Source: Streptomyces pacificus
GTDB lineage: Bacteria > Actinomycetota > Actinomycetes > Streptomycetales > Streptomycetaceae
NCBI RefSeq assembly: GCF_011766325.1
Contig: NZ_BLLG01000005.1
Coordinates: 434,001-498,000 of the forward strand
DNA: 64,000 nt
Direction of reading: 5' to 3'
The notes below the pieces were generated by a model. It worked only from the letters and a program-made list of their open reading frames with translations, searched no databases and was not told the origin of the DNA. How positions within the stretch are numbered: the stretch's first letter is position 1; each line of letters opens with the position of its first letter. Of the stretch, positions 32,591-40,620 are shown in pieces. The position numbers and the translations under genes are program-made.

Positions 32591-32794
32591 ATGGCTACCG
32601 GAACCGTGAAGTGGTTCAACGCTGAAAAGGGCTTCGGCTTCATCGCCCAGGACGGCGGCGGCCCGGATGTCTTCGTCCACTACTCCGCGATCAACGCGAC
32701 CGGCTTCCGCTCCCTCGAGGAGAACCAGGTCGTGAACTTCGACGTCACCCAGGGCCCGAAGGGCCCGCAGGCGGAGAACGTCACCCCGGCCTGA
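32591..32794 (+). CDS. Cold-shock protein, CspA family
   Basis: A 67-residue single cold-shock domain that binds single-stranded RNA/DNA and opens mRNA structure. RNP1 (KGFGFI, 13-18) and RNP2 (VFVHY, 27-31) are intact. A strong AAGGAGGG site (32580-32587) precedes the ATG. Its leader carries a terminator-like hairpin, and an upstream CCTT (32570-32573) could pair with the AAGG of the ribosome site. A clear terminator follows the gene. Confidence 0.96.
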   Translation: MATGTVKWFNAEKGFGFIAQDGGGPDVFVHYSAINATGFRSLEENQVVNFDVTQGPKGPQAENVTPA

Positions 32795-32835
32795 TGCGAC
32801 CGGGTCGGCGATCGCGCACGACTTAGCAGTACCCA

Positions 32836-32875
32836 AGGAGCCCCGCCCGTACCTCGTGTACGGGACGGGGCTCCT
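32836..32875 (+). terminator. cspA terminator
   Basis: A 17-bp stem with one bulged base (32836-32852 with 32858-32875, bulge A32865) and a 5-base loop lies 41 bases after the cspA stop. Confidence 0.75.
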
Positions 32876-33285
32876 GCCCTTCCGGAACACTGCCGGAAAC
32901 CGGCCGGGGGCCGCATTCCTCACCCGAACGGCCGAAAACCGGAACAGAAAACGCGACCGGAAACGCACGGGAACGGGAACGGGAAGCACGGCGGAAAAGA
33001 CGGCGGACAGCGCGGGAGCCGAAAGGAAAGCGACCTCGGAGGCGTCCACGACCCGGTGACACGGCGTCCAGCCCCACCAGCCGTGCTCTCCGGGCCCCGG
33101 GACGCACCATCCCGGGGCCCTACCGGCACACCGGCCCGGGAGCGGGTCCGCTCCCGGGCTCGCTCCAAGGCCCCGGAATCCCTCGCACTGGTGTCGCCCG
33201 CGGGCACGGTCAGCTGCCGAAGACGGCCGGTCCCGGTGCCGCCCGGTTCGCCTCTCCCGGGAGCGCGGCTTCCCGCCCCGGGGTC

Positions 33286-33314
33286 CTGACCGACCGGCTC
33301 CGCGTCTGTAGCCT
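33286..33314 (+). promoter_or_regulatory. Candidate promoter for leaderless DUF1992 mRNA
   Basis: CTGACC (33286-33291), a 17-base spacer and TAGCCT (33309-33314) place the transcription start at or next to the ATG at 33322. There is no Shine-Dalgarno-like sequence, so the mRNA may be leaderless. Confidence 0.4.
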
Positions 33315-33321
33315 GGAAGCC

Positions 33322-33720
33322 ATGACCGAGCGAAAGCCCCCGGGTATCAGTTTCGCGTCGTGGGTCGACAAGCAGATCCACGACGCGGAGGACCGCGGCG
33401 AGTTCCGGGATCTGCCGGGCCTCGGCAAGCCCCTGCCCGACGACCGGGCACCCTACGACGAGCTCTGGTGGGTCAAGGGGAAGATGCACCGGGAGGGCAT
33501 CGCCGTGCTGCCTCCCGCCCTCGCCCTGCGCAAGGAGGCCGAGGACGCGCTGGAGAAGGCCTACCGCGCGCCTTCGGAGGCCGCGGTCCGCCGGATCATC
33601 ACGGAGGTCAACGAGAAGATCACCAGGATGCTCCTGATGCCGCCCCCGGGCCCGCCGCTCGGGCGCAGGCCGTATGACGTGGACGAGGTCGTCGAGGAGT
33701 GGCGGCTGCGGCGGGGCTGA
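33322..33720 (+). CDS. DUF1992 (DnaJ subfamily C member 28-like) protein
   Basis: A 132-residue cytosolic protein of the DUF1992 family, related to the conserved part of eukaryotic DNAJC28 but without a J domain. Diagnostic stretches are IHDAEDRGEFRDLPGLGKPL and HREGIAVLPPALALRKE. The C-terminal half looks alpha-helical. Function is not established. It is monocistronic and possibly leaderless. Confidence 0.88.
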   Translation: MTERKPPGISFASWVDKQIHDAEDRGEFRDLPGLGKPLPDDRAPYDELWWVKGKMHREGIAVLPPALALRKEAEDALEKAYRAPSEAAVRRIITEVNEKITRMLLMPPPGPPLGRRPYDVDEVVEEWRLRRG

Positions 33721-33858
33721 CACGACGCAAACCGCCGGGCCCGGCCGCCGCGCCGCCGGGCCCCGCAGCCCGGGCTCAGATCCTGACGTCACGGCCCGGA
33801 GCGGACGCCGTCGTGGGGGGGGGCGGACGGGCCGGCAGGCGATCAGGTGCGGGGACGG

Positions 33859-33933
33859 TCAGGCGTTGGGGCGCTTGCCGTGGTTCGCCTTTTTCTTCTT
33901 CCTGCCCCGCCGCTTGTTGCCGCGCTTCGACAT
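33859..33933 (-). CDS. 50S ribosomal protein bL37 (24 residues)
   Basis: A 24-residue, very basic peptide: MSKRGNKRRGRKKKKANHGK followed by RPNA. It closely resembles the actinobacterial ribosomal protein bL37 seen in mycobacterial cryo-EM structures (also 24 residues, ending ANHGKRPNA, from memory). A ribosome binding site (GGGAGG, about seven bases before ATG) precedes it, and a -10-like TAGACT lies at 33981-33976. It is too short for normal gene callers. An out-of-frame ATG seven bases upstream is ignored. It lies between the DUF1992 gene and the symporter gene. Confidence 0.85.
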   Translation of the reverse strand: MSKRGNKRRGRKKKKANHGKRPNA

Positions 33934-34011
33934 GGTGCATACCTCCCGCTTCCGGATGAAAACGACGATCTTTGCAGTCTAGGCGAAGCGGTGCCGGCGC
34001 TTCCGCTCCGC

Positions 34012-34049
34012 GCACCCGCGGCACGCCGGTACGGCCGTGCCGCGGGTGC
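34012..34049. terminator. 14-bp hairpin upstream of bL37 gene
   Basis: Perfect 14-bp arms 34012-34025 and 34036-34049 with a 10-base loop lie upstream of the bL37 -10 element. It probably insulates bL37 from symporter transcription together with the next hairpin. Confidence 0.55.
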
Positions 34050-34062
34050 TCCGGTCCACGAC

Positions 34063-34124
34063 GGGCCGGCACCCGAAGCGCCCCGGTCCGGGGGAGGAAT
34101 CCGGGGTGCTTCGGGTGCCGGCCC
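34063..34124 (-). terminator. Long symporter terminator hairpin
   Basis: A 17-bp perfect stem (34063-34079 with 34108-34124) is extended inward by a one-base mismatch and six more pairs (34081-34086 with 34101-34106). It begins 17 bases after the symporter stop. Confidence 0.8.
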
Positions 34125-34140
34125 GCTCTGCGGTGGCACG

Positions 34141-35475
34141 TCACACGGTCGCGGGGACGGCCTCCCGCTGTCCGGGCCCGGGCATCCCGTCCTCGTCCAC
34201 CGGGGACGCCGAGGCCGAGTCGTACGCGTCGCGGTCGAGGATCCGCTCACGAGCGGCGACGATCACCGGCACGACGGCCTGGCCGGCGACGTTCGTCGCG
34301 GTCCTCATCATGTCCAGGACCGGGTCGATCGCCATCAGCAGCCCCACGCCCTCCAGCGGCAGGCCCAGCGTGGAGAGGGTCAGCGTCAGCATGACCGTCG
34401 CGCCGGTGAGACCGGCGGTGGCCGCGGATCCGACGACCGAGACGAAGGCGATCAGCACATAGTCCTGCACACCGAGCGGGACGTCGAAGATCTGCGCGAT
34501 GAAGATCGCGGCGAGCGCCGGATACACGGCGGCGCAGCCGTCCATCTTGGTCGTCGCGCCGAACGGCACGGCGAAGGAGGTGTACTCCTTCGGCACCCCG
34601 AGGCGTTCGGTGACCTTCTGGGTGACCGGCATGGTGCCGACCGAGGAACGCGAGACGAAGGCGAGCTGGATGGCAGGCCAGGCTCCCTTGAAGAACTGCA
34701 GGGGATTGACTCTGGCCGCGGTCGCCAGCAGCAGCGGGTACACGCCGAACATGACCAGGGCGCAGCCGATGTAGACATCGGCCGTGAAGGTGGCGTACTT
34801 GCCGATGAGGTCCCAGCCGTAGTCGGCGATCGCGTAGCCGATGAGGCCGACGGTGCCGATCGGGGCGAGCCGGATGACCCACCAGAGGGCCTTCTGGAGC
34901 AGCTGCAGCACGGACTCGCTGAAGGTGAGGATCGGCTGGGCCCGGTCACCGAGCTTGAGGGCGGCGGCGCCGGCGACGGCGGCCATGAAGACGATCTGCA
35001 GGACGTTCAGCTCGGTGAAGGGCGTGATGACGTCCGTGGGCACGATGCCGGTGAGGAAGTCGATCCAGGAGCCGGCCTTCTCCGGCTTCTCGCCGTCCTG
35101 CGGGGTGAGGCCGGTGCCCGCACCGGGATTGGTGAGCAGGCCGATCGTGAGACCGATGGCCACGGCGATCAGCGAGGTGACCATGAACCACAGCAGTGTG
35201 CGGCCGGCCAGCCGTGCGGCGTTGTTGACCTTCCGCAGATTGGTGATCGACACCAGGATCGCGAAGAAGACGAGCGGGGCGACGGCCAGCTTCAGCAGCT
35301 GGACGAAGATGCCGCCGATCTGCTCCAGTGTGCTGCGCAGCCAGCTGATGTCCTGGCTGCGGGCCAGCCAGCCGAGCAGGACGCCGGCCACCAGGCCGGC
35401 GACGATCTGGGCCCAGAAGGGGACCTTCGGCGTACGGCTGGCGCGGCGGGTGGGCGTCGCGGAGTTCGCGGACAC
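34141..35475 (-). CDS. Dicarboxylate/amino-acid:cation symporter (DAACS)
   Basis: A 444-residue membrane transporter of the glutamate/dicarboxylate (DctA/GltP/SLC1) family. About eight membrane segments plus re-entrant loops are expected. Seen are the serine-rich SRSSVGTMPVT loop and the ligand/sodium-binding DPVLDMMRTATNVAGQ stretch. The GTG at 35475 is chosen because GGAG lies nine bases upstream and the first membrane segment follows normally. The upstream open frame is low-complexity. The substrate may be a C4-dicarboxylate or glutamate/aspartate; motifs do not decide. Confidence 0.92.
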   Translation of the reverse strand: MSANSATPTRRASRTPKVPFWAQIVAGLVAGVLLGWLARSQDISWLRSTLEQIGGIFVQLLKLAVAPLVFFAILVSITNLRKVNNAARLAGRTLLWFMVTSLIAVAIGLTIGLLTNPGAGTGLTPQDGEKPEKAGSWIDFLTGIVPTDVITPFTELNVLQIVFMAAVAGAAALKLGDRAQPILTFSESVLQLLQKALWWVIRLAPIGTVGLIGYAIADYGWDLIGKYATFTADVYIGCALVMFGVYPLLLATAARVNPLQFFKGAWPAIQLAFVSRSSVGTMPVTQKVTERLGVPKEYTSFAVPFGATTKMDGCAAVYPALAAIFIAQIFDVPLGVQDYVLIAFVSVVGSAATAGLTGATVMLTLTLSTLGLPLEGVGLLMAIDPVLDMMRTATNVAGQAVVPVIVAARERILDRDAYDSASASPVDEDGMPGPGQREAVPATV

Positions 35476-36131
35476 GGGCACGCTCCGGTGAGGTGTGGCG
35501 GGACATCGGACGAGACGGGAGAAGCAAGAGGGGACAACGAGCAGAACGGGCGGGGAGCAGAGGGCCCAGGGACGCATGGGAAGCGCGGGGAGCAGGGGGC
35601 CCAGGGGCCCAGGGGAATCGGGGGCGACGAAGGGGGCGCGGGTGCGGTACCCGCCCCCTGCGGGGAAGGCGGTCCCGCGATGCCGGGTCAGGCCGAGCGG
35701 CGAGGGACCGGGCAGGGAGGGACCGCGGACAGGCCGGGGGCGCCTCCGGCACCGGCACGGTGCGCTACGAGGGGGAGGCACAGGTCGACGTGCAGCCGCG
35801 TCATGAGCGGGGGGCTCATGACCGTTCGAGGGCACACTGCTGTCGTCATGGGCCATACGCTAACACTTGAACTTTGAGATCCCCAAAGCCGGGCTTTGGG
35901 CCACGATCGCGCCATGGACGTCCGGAAACAGCGCTGCCCCAGCGGGGGAGCACACATTCCCCGCCAGGGCGGCAAGACAGAGCAAGTCGATTGTGGTGAA
36001 GCTCACTTCCACCGCTGAGATCCGCGGGCACCGTCCGGCCGGACAGGGCCGGGAATCCGGGAAACCCCGGGGAGCTGATCAGAACCGGTAGAGCGGAGGG
36101 AACCGGCGGAACCGGCGGGCTCCAGGGTCCG
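35476..36131. other. Long symporter leader and upstream gap
   Basis: 656 bases without a supported gene. The part next to the symporter is purine-rich on the plus strand, with many gaggg and gggcccag motifs. A candidate promoter sits about 375 bases before the start codon, so the leader would be unusually long. An open minus-strand frame across it has no recognisable protein. Confidence 0.45.
35857..35886 (-). promoter_or_regulatory. Candidate symporter promoter with palindromic operator
   Basis: On the minus strand TTGGGG (35886-35881), 18 bases and TAGCGT (35862-35857). The inverted repeat CCCAAAGC-CGG-GCTTTGGG at 35882-35900 covers the -35 and could be a repressor site. Confidence 0.35.
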
Positions 36132-36422
36132 CTACGGGACGTCCTCGCGCGTGCGGTCGGCCTCCAGGCGCATCTTGGCCCGGTCGACCTTGGCGACGAT
36201 CTGCTCGGACATCGCCTCGCGCTGGCGGCGCAGCAGCACAAGACTCAGCGGCGCCGAGACCAGGACGGACAGCACAAGCACCCACAGCAGGTTGGAGTCG
36301 CCGAGGCCCCGCGGCAGTACGCCCACGTACACCAGCCCCCACAGGAGGAGGAAGCAGCCGACGAAGACGCCGAACCGCATGAGGCTGTACCGGAGCGTGG
36401 CGCTCGTCTTGCTGTCGGACAC
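36132..36422 (-). CDS. DUF4229 membrane protein
   Basis: A 96-residue protein with two membrane segments (about residues 10-34 and 42-60) and a charged C-terminal helix, matching the DUF4229 family of small actinobacterial membrane proteins. The GTG at 36422 follows a purine-rich AAGGAAAGGGG. From memory such genes often sit near mqnE in streptomycetes. Function unknown. Confidence 0.8.
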   Translation of the reverse strand: MSDSKTSATLRYSLMRFGVFVGCFLLLWGLVYVGVLPRGLGDSNLLWVLVLSVLVSAPLSLVLLRRQREAMSEQIVAKVDRAKMRLEADRTREDVP

Positions 36423-36526
36423 GACGGCCCCTTTCCTTCTCTGAGTCGCCCGTCCAGTGAAGCATGTCCCGGTTCTGCTCATTCAGGCGGCTCCGGTCCC
36501 CGTCTCCCGGACGGCACCCGGGCAGG

Positions 36527-37051
36527 TCATACCAGCGGGAGAAGCATGGTGATGTCGTCGCGGTAGTCGCCGTCGGAGAGGCGGATCGCGTCGGGCACCC
36601 GCCCGACCTCCTTGTAGCCGCACGAGGCGTAGAACCGCTCCAGGCCCGCCCCGCCGCGGCAGGTGAGCCGTATCGCGGCAACACCGCTCATCCCGCGGGC
36701 GGCGTCGGCGGCGGCGGCGAGCAGCTGCCGGCCGTAGCCTCTCCCCTGGTGCCGGGGATGCACCATCACGGTGTAGAGCCAGACCCAGTGGCGCATCAGC
36801 CGGTGCGCGTTGCAGGTGAGGAAGGCCGCTGCGGCGACGTCGCCGTCCGCGTCCCGCCCGACGAGCAGACGCGCCCGCCCCTCGGCCATCGCGACCAGGT
36901 GCCGCACCAGTTCGGGCCGGACGTCCTCCGTGCTGACCGGTGGCACGAACCCCACGGCCCCGTCGGCGTTGCTCACATCGGTCCAGAGCCCGAGTATCCC
37001 GTCGCGGAGCGCGGGGCCGACGGGCGGATCGAGCGAGAAGTGCAGAGCCAT
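36527..37051 (-). CDS. GNAT family N-acetyltransferase
   Basis: A 174-residue acetyltransferase. The acetyl-CoA loop HPRHQGRGYG is at 98-107, and a late FYASCGYKEVGR stretch is typical of the fold. The ATG at 37051 starts the domain. The frame is open upstream only because a (GGCTGC)n repeat lies there and would encode a Gln-Pro run; that extension is rejected. Substrate unknown. Confidence 0.85.
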   Translation of the reverse strand: MALHFSLDPPVGPALRDGILGLWTDVSNADGAVGFVPPVSTEDVRPELVRHLVAMAEGRARLLVGRDADGDVAAAAFLTCNAHRLMRHWVWLYTVMVHPRHQGRGYGRQLLAAAADAARGMSGVAAIRLTCRGGAGLERFYASCGYKEVGRVPDAIRLSDGDYRDDITMLLPLV

Positions 37052-37148
37052 GGCCAGACGATAGCAACGCCCCGCCGGGGGCCGGGAACAGAGCCCGGAC
37101 CGTCCGGACGGCCCTTGCCGGCGGCTCGAAGGAGTGGGTGCCGCCGGC

Positions 37149-37196
37149 GGCTGCGGCTGCGGCTGCGGCTGCGGCTGCGGCTGCGGCTGCGGCTGC
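37149..37196. repeat. (GGCTGC)8 hexanucleotide microsatellite
   Basis: Eight perfect copies of GGCTGC in tandem in the gap between mqnE and the acetyltransferase gene. Copy number may vary between strains. Confidence 0.9.
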
Positions 37197-37240
37197 GGCG
37201 GTGACGTACCCCGTGCGGGCCGCATCCGGGGCCGGGCGCC

Positions 37241-38404
37241 TCAGACCCGCATGGGCTGCGGCGACTCCCTGCGGTCGCCGTCCGGGCCCGGGTACTCGCG
37301 GATGACCTCGTACCGGGTGTTCCGCTCCACCGGCCGGAAGCCCGCGTCGCGGATCAGCTCCAGCAGGTCCTCGCGCGTCAGCTTGTTCGGTGTGCCGTAG
37401 TCGTCCGCATCGTGTGTGATCTTGTACTCGACGACCGAGCCGTCCATGTCGTCCGCTCCGTGCTGCAGCGCCAGTTGCGCGGTCTGCACGCCGTGCATCA
37501 CCCAGAAGACCTTGACGTGCGGGACGTTGTCGAACAGCAGCCGGGACACCGCGAAGGTCTTCAGCGCCTCCGCGCCGGTCGCCATCGTCGTCCGCGCCTG
37601 GAGCCGGTTGCGGACCTTGCCGTCCTTCATGTCGACGAAGTCGTGCTGGTAGCGCAGCGGGATGAAGACCTGGAAGCCGCCGGTCTCGTCCTGCAGTTCA
37701 CGCAGCCTCAGGACGTGGTCCACCCGGTGGCGGGGCTCCTCGATGTGCCCGTACAGCATGGTGCACGGAGTCTTCAGGCCCTTCTCGTGCGCGAGGCGGT
37801 GGATCCGGGACCAGTCCTCCCAGTGGGTGCGGTGGTCCACGATGTGCCGACGGACCTCCCAGTCGAAGATCTCGGCGCCGCCGCCGGTCAGCGACTCCAG
37901 ACCGGCGTCGATGAGCTCGTCCAGGATCTCCGAAGCGGTCAGCCCGGAGATGGTCTCGAAGTGGTGGATCTCGGTCGCCGTGAAGGCCTTCAGGGAGACG
38001 TCCGGCAGCGCCTGCTTCAGTTCGCGCAGCGACCGTGGGTAGTAGCGCCAGGGGAGGTTCGGGTGGAGCCCGTTGACGATGTGCAGCTCGGTGAGGTTCT
38101 CGCTCTCCATCGCCTTGGCGAGGCGGACGGCCTCCTCGATGCGCATCGTGTACGCGTCCTTCTCCCCCGGCTTGCGCTGGAAGGAGCAGTAGGCGCACGA
38201 CGCCGTGCAGACGTTCGTCATATTGAGGTGGCGGTTGACGTTGAAGTGGACCACGTCGCCGTTCTTGCGCGTGCGGACCTCGTGGGCGAGGCCCCCGAGC
38301 CAGGCCAGGTCGTCCGATGCGTAGAGGGCGATGCCGTCCTCGCGGGTCAGCCGCTCGCCGGCCCGGACCTTCTCCTCCAGCGCGCGCTTGAGCCCCGCGT
38401 CCAT
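37241..38404 (-). CDS. mqnE: Aminodeoxyfutalosine synthase (radical SAM)
   Basis: A 387-residue radical SAM enzyme that joins 3-enolpyruvylbenzoate with SAM to give aminofutalosine. The cluster cysteines C66, C70, C73 lie in CTASCAYCSF. The GLHPNLPW and TATEIHHFETISG stretches are MqnE-specific rather than MqnC-like. The ATG at 38404 is preferred over an upstream start that adds 29 Gly/Ala-rich residues. It acts between MqnA and MqnC, both encoded in this window. Confidence 0.95.
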   Translation of the reverse strand: MDAGLKRALEEKVRAGERLTREDGIALYASDDLAWLGGLAHEVRTRKNGDVVHFNVNRHLNMTNVCTASCAYCSFQRKPGEKDAYTMRIEEAVRLAKAMESENLTELHIVNGLHPNLPWRYYPRSLRELKQALPDVSLKAFTATEIHHFETISGLTASEILDELIDAGLESLTGGGAEIFDWEVRRHIVDHRTHWEDWSRIHRLAHEKGLKTPCTMLYGHIEEPRHRVDHVLRLRELQDETGGFQVFIPLRYQHDFVDMKDGKVRNRLQARTTMATGAEALKTFAVSRLLFDNVPHVKVFWVMHGVQTAQLALQHGADDMDGSVVEYKITHDADDYGTPNKLTREDLLELIRDAGFRPVERNTRYEVIREYPGPDGDRRESPQPMRV

Positions 38405-38498
38405 GCGGCCGCCTCCCAGATGTCCTCGTACTGCGCCTGCCCCGGGGCCTCTCCCGGGCGCGCCCCCCGGATCGCCGGAGGCCGCACCCACGTTACGC

Positions 38499-38954
38499 CT
38501 AGACCTCTTCGGGGAGGTCCCCGACCCGGTTCTCCCACTTCGTGGACAGCACGATGGTGGTGCGCGTCCGCGACACGCCCTTCGTGCCCGACAACCGGCG
38601 GATCGTCTTCTCCAGGCCGTCGACGTCGCCGGCGCGCACCTTCAGCATGTACGAGTCGTCGCCCGCGATGAACCAGCAGTCCTCGATCTCCGCGAGGTCG
38701 CGCAGCCGCTGCGCCACGTCCTCGTGGTCGGTGGCGTCGGAGAGGGAGATGCCGATCAGTGCGGTGACGCCGAGACCGAGCGAGGCGGCGTCGACGGTCG
38801 CCCGGTAGCCGGTGATGACGCCGCCGGCCTCCAGGCGGTTGATGCGGTCGGTGACGGAGGGACCGGAGAGTCCCACGAGCCGGCCGAGCTCGGCGTACGA
38901 GGCCCTGCCGTTCTCGCGCAGGGCCTGGATGAGCTGCCTATCCACGGCGTCCAT
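38499..38954 (-). CDS. Lrp/AsnC family transcriptional regulator
   Basis: A 151-residue regulator with an N-terminal winged helix-turn-helix (LGRLVGLSGPSVTDRINRLE) and a C-terminal RAM/AsnC effector domain (LIGISLSD, SYMLKVRAGDVDGLE). ATG 38954 is used because GGGAAGG lies upstream. An ATG eight codons earlier (38978) is a real alternative. It sits between mqnE and the UbiX gene, all in one direction, so it could respond to an amino acid and act on the menaquinone genes. That is only an inference. Confidence 0.92.
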   Translation of the reverse strand: MDAVDRQLIQALRENGRASYAELGRLVGLSGPSVTDRINRLEAGGVITGYRATVDAASLGLGVTALIGISLSDATDHEDVAQRLRDLAEIEDCWFIAGDDSYMLKVRAGDVDGLEKTIRRLSGTKGVSRTRTTIVLSTKWENRVGDLPEEV

Positions 38955-39120
38955 ATGCCTGAGCCTTCCCTTGTTCATCGCTACCGCAATTTTACGTATG
39001 AGATCCAAGGCGTACCCGGGTGTACACCCGGCTCTGCCCTGCGTATCCGGAACGATCGAGGACGTGGGCGCCCCGGCCCGGCGGGCCGCCCCGTCCCCTC
39101 GCTCGCGTGCCGGCCGGTCG

Positions 39121-39786
39121 TCAGTCGCCCCTGGAGCCCCCCAGCTCTCCCTCCCAGCGGCGGTACAGCCCGTGGGCGACGCCCGCCGCGTCCAGCACCC
39201 GCCCCGCCACGAAGTCCACCAGGTCCTGGATGTGCGTCGCCCCCGCGTAGAAGGCGGGGGACGCGGGCAGGACCTGCGCACCCGCCTCGTCGAGCGCCAC
39301 AAGATGCCGCAGGGTCTGGCCGTTCAGCGGGGTCTCCCGCACGGCGACGACGAGCCTGCGCCGTTCCTTCAGTGTGACGCTCGCGGCGCGCTGGAGCAGG
39401 TCCTTGGACAGCCCGAGCGCCACCCCGGCGACGCAGGCGGTGGAAGCGGGCACGATCAGCATGCCCTTGACCGGGTACGACCCCGAGGACGGTCCGGCGG
39501 CCAGGTCGCCGGCCGCCCAGTGGCGCACCGCGCCCACGTCCACCCGGAAGGTGCCGGGCTTGCCGTCCGCGCCCCGCTCCAGCCAGGTGCGCAGATCGTC
39601 CTGCCAGTGGGCGTCCCGGAACGCGATCCCCGTCTCATCGAGCAGGGTGAGCCGCGAGGCCCGCGACACCACCAGGTCGACGCTCTCGCCCGCGTCGAGC
39701 AGCCCGCGCAGTACGGCCGCGGCGTAGGGGGTCCCGGAGGCGCCGGAGACCCCGACGACCCACGGGGTGCGGTTGGCGTCGTTCAT
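39121..39786 (-). CDS. UbiX-type flavin prenyltransferase
   Basis: A 221-residue enzyme that makes prenylated FMN, the cofactor of UbiD decarboxylases. Seen: GVSGASGTPY (12-21) for FMN/phosphate binding, SSGSYPVKGMLIVPAS in the active site and the RETPLN motif. Here it would serve the UbiD homologue at 41520-42971 in menaquinone synthesis (sometimes named MqnM). Confidence 0.93.
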   Translation of the reverse strand: MNDANRTPWVVGVSGASGTPYAAAVLRGLLDAGESVDLVVSRASRLTLLDETGIAFRDAHWQDDLRTWLERGADGKPGTFRVDVGAVRHWAAGDLAAGPSSGSYPVKGMLIVPASTACVAGVALGLSKDLLQRAASVTLKERRRLVVAVRETPLNGQTLRHLVALDEAGAQVLPASPAFYAGATHIQDLVDFVAGRVLDAAGVAHGLYRRWEGELGGSRGD

Positions 39787-39879
39787 GGCAGTGAGCCTAT
39801 CCGGCCACCGGGTGGCGGAACCGAGTCAGGTGTCCCGGACGTTTCCGGGGAAAGACGCGGAAAACCACTGGGGGACAGG

Positions 39880-40473
39880 ATGCCGACCACCTCGCTCGAG
39901 CCGACCCGGACCGACCGGGCCAAGGCCGGGGGCAAGCTGATGCTGGCATGGGTGGCGCTGCTGTGGGTGCTGGAGGCGCTCGACCACGTCACCGGCCACA
40001 GCCTCGACACATACGGGATCACCCCGCGCGAGCCCGCGGAGCTGGTGGACGTCGTCCCGGCGTCGTTCGTGCACTTCGGCTTCGCCCATCTGGCGTCGAA
40101 CACCGTCCCGCTGCTGGTCTTCGGCTTCCTCGCCGCGCTCGGCGGCATCCGCCGCTTCCTGGCCGTGGCCGCGCTGATCATCGTCGCCAGCGGTCTCGGC
40201 GTGTGGCTGTTCTCGCCGTCCGGCTCCAACACGGCGGGCGCGTCCGGTCTGGTCTTCGGTCTCTTCGGCTATCTGCTGGTCCGCGGCTTCGTGGACCGCC
40301 GGCCGCTGGACGTCGGCGTCGGCCTGGTGGTCGGTGCGATCTGGGGCGGCTCGATCCTGCTGGGCCTCTCCCCCGCGAACACGGGCGTGAGCTGGCAGGG
40401 ACACCTCTTCGGCCTGGTGGCGGGCGTGGTGGCGGCCTTCGTGTTCCGGCGCCGGACCGCGGCCACCGCCTGA
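39880..40473 (+). CDS. Rhomboid family intramembrane serine protease
   Basis: A 197-residue membrane protein with about six membrane segments. The catalytic dyad is S122 in GASG and H175 in SWQGHLFG, and the HxxxN motif (H70, N74) is present, so the enzyme should be active. The ATG at 39880 has GGGGACAGG overlapping and preceding it; the long open frame upstream is antisense to the UbiX gene and rejected. Substrates unknown. Divergent from the UbiX gene and convergent with the UbiA gene. Confidence 0.88.
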   Translation: MPTTSLEPTRTDRAKAGGKLMLAWVALLWVLEALDHVTGHSLDTYGITPREPAELVDVVPASFVHFGFAHLASNTVPLLVFGFLAALGGIRRFLAVAALIIVASGLGVWLFSPSGSNTAGASGLVFGLFGYLLVRGFVDRRPLDVGVGLVVGAIWGGSILLGLSPANTGVSWQGHLFGLVAGVVAAFVFRRRTAATA

Positions 40474-40486
40474 CGGACGGGCAGAC

Positions 40487-40548
40487 GGCTGACACTCCGG
40501 CCGCCCCGGGCCGGGGGCCTCCGGCCCGGGGCGGCCGGCGTGTCAGCC
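40487..40548. terminator. Bidirectional hairpin between rhomboid and UbiA genes
   Basis: Nine pairs (40487-40495 with 40540-40548), one mismatch, then 16 perfect pairs (40497-40512 with 40523-40538) around a 10-base loop. It lies between convergent genes, so it can stop transcription from both sides. Confidence 0.8.
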
Positions 40549-40620
40549 GGTCGATCTCCGAGACGCCGACGGTCACATCGGCCTCCCTGTCCATGCACTC
40601 GTTGGTAGGCCGCACGGTAG

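Larger units (their letters stand above)
32795..33321. other. Gap with cspA terminator and repeat-rich stretch
   Basis: 527 bases without a convincing gene. The cspA terminator lies at its left end. A purine-rich stretch of ccggaaa and gggaac repeats follows (about 32880-33020). A promoter for the DUF1992 gene is at the right edge. Confidence 0.5.

Noticed and set aside
37134..37400. A Gly/Cys-repeat open frame over the GGCTGC array
   Set aside because: It exists only because a hexamer repeat cannot contain a stop; it lies mostly outside any coding-like context and overlaps the end of mqnE.
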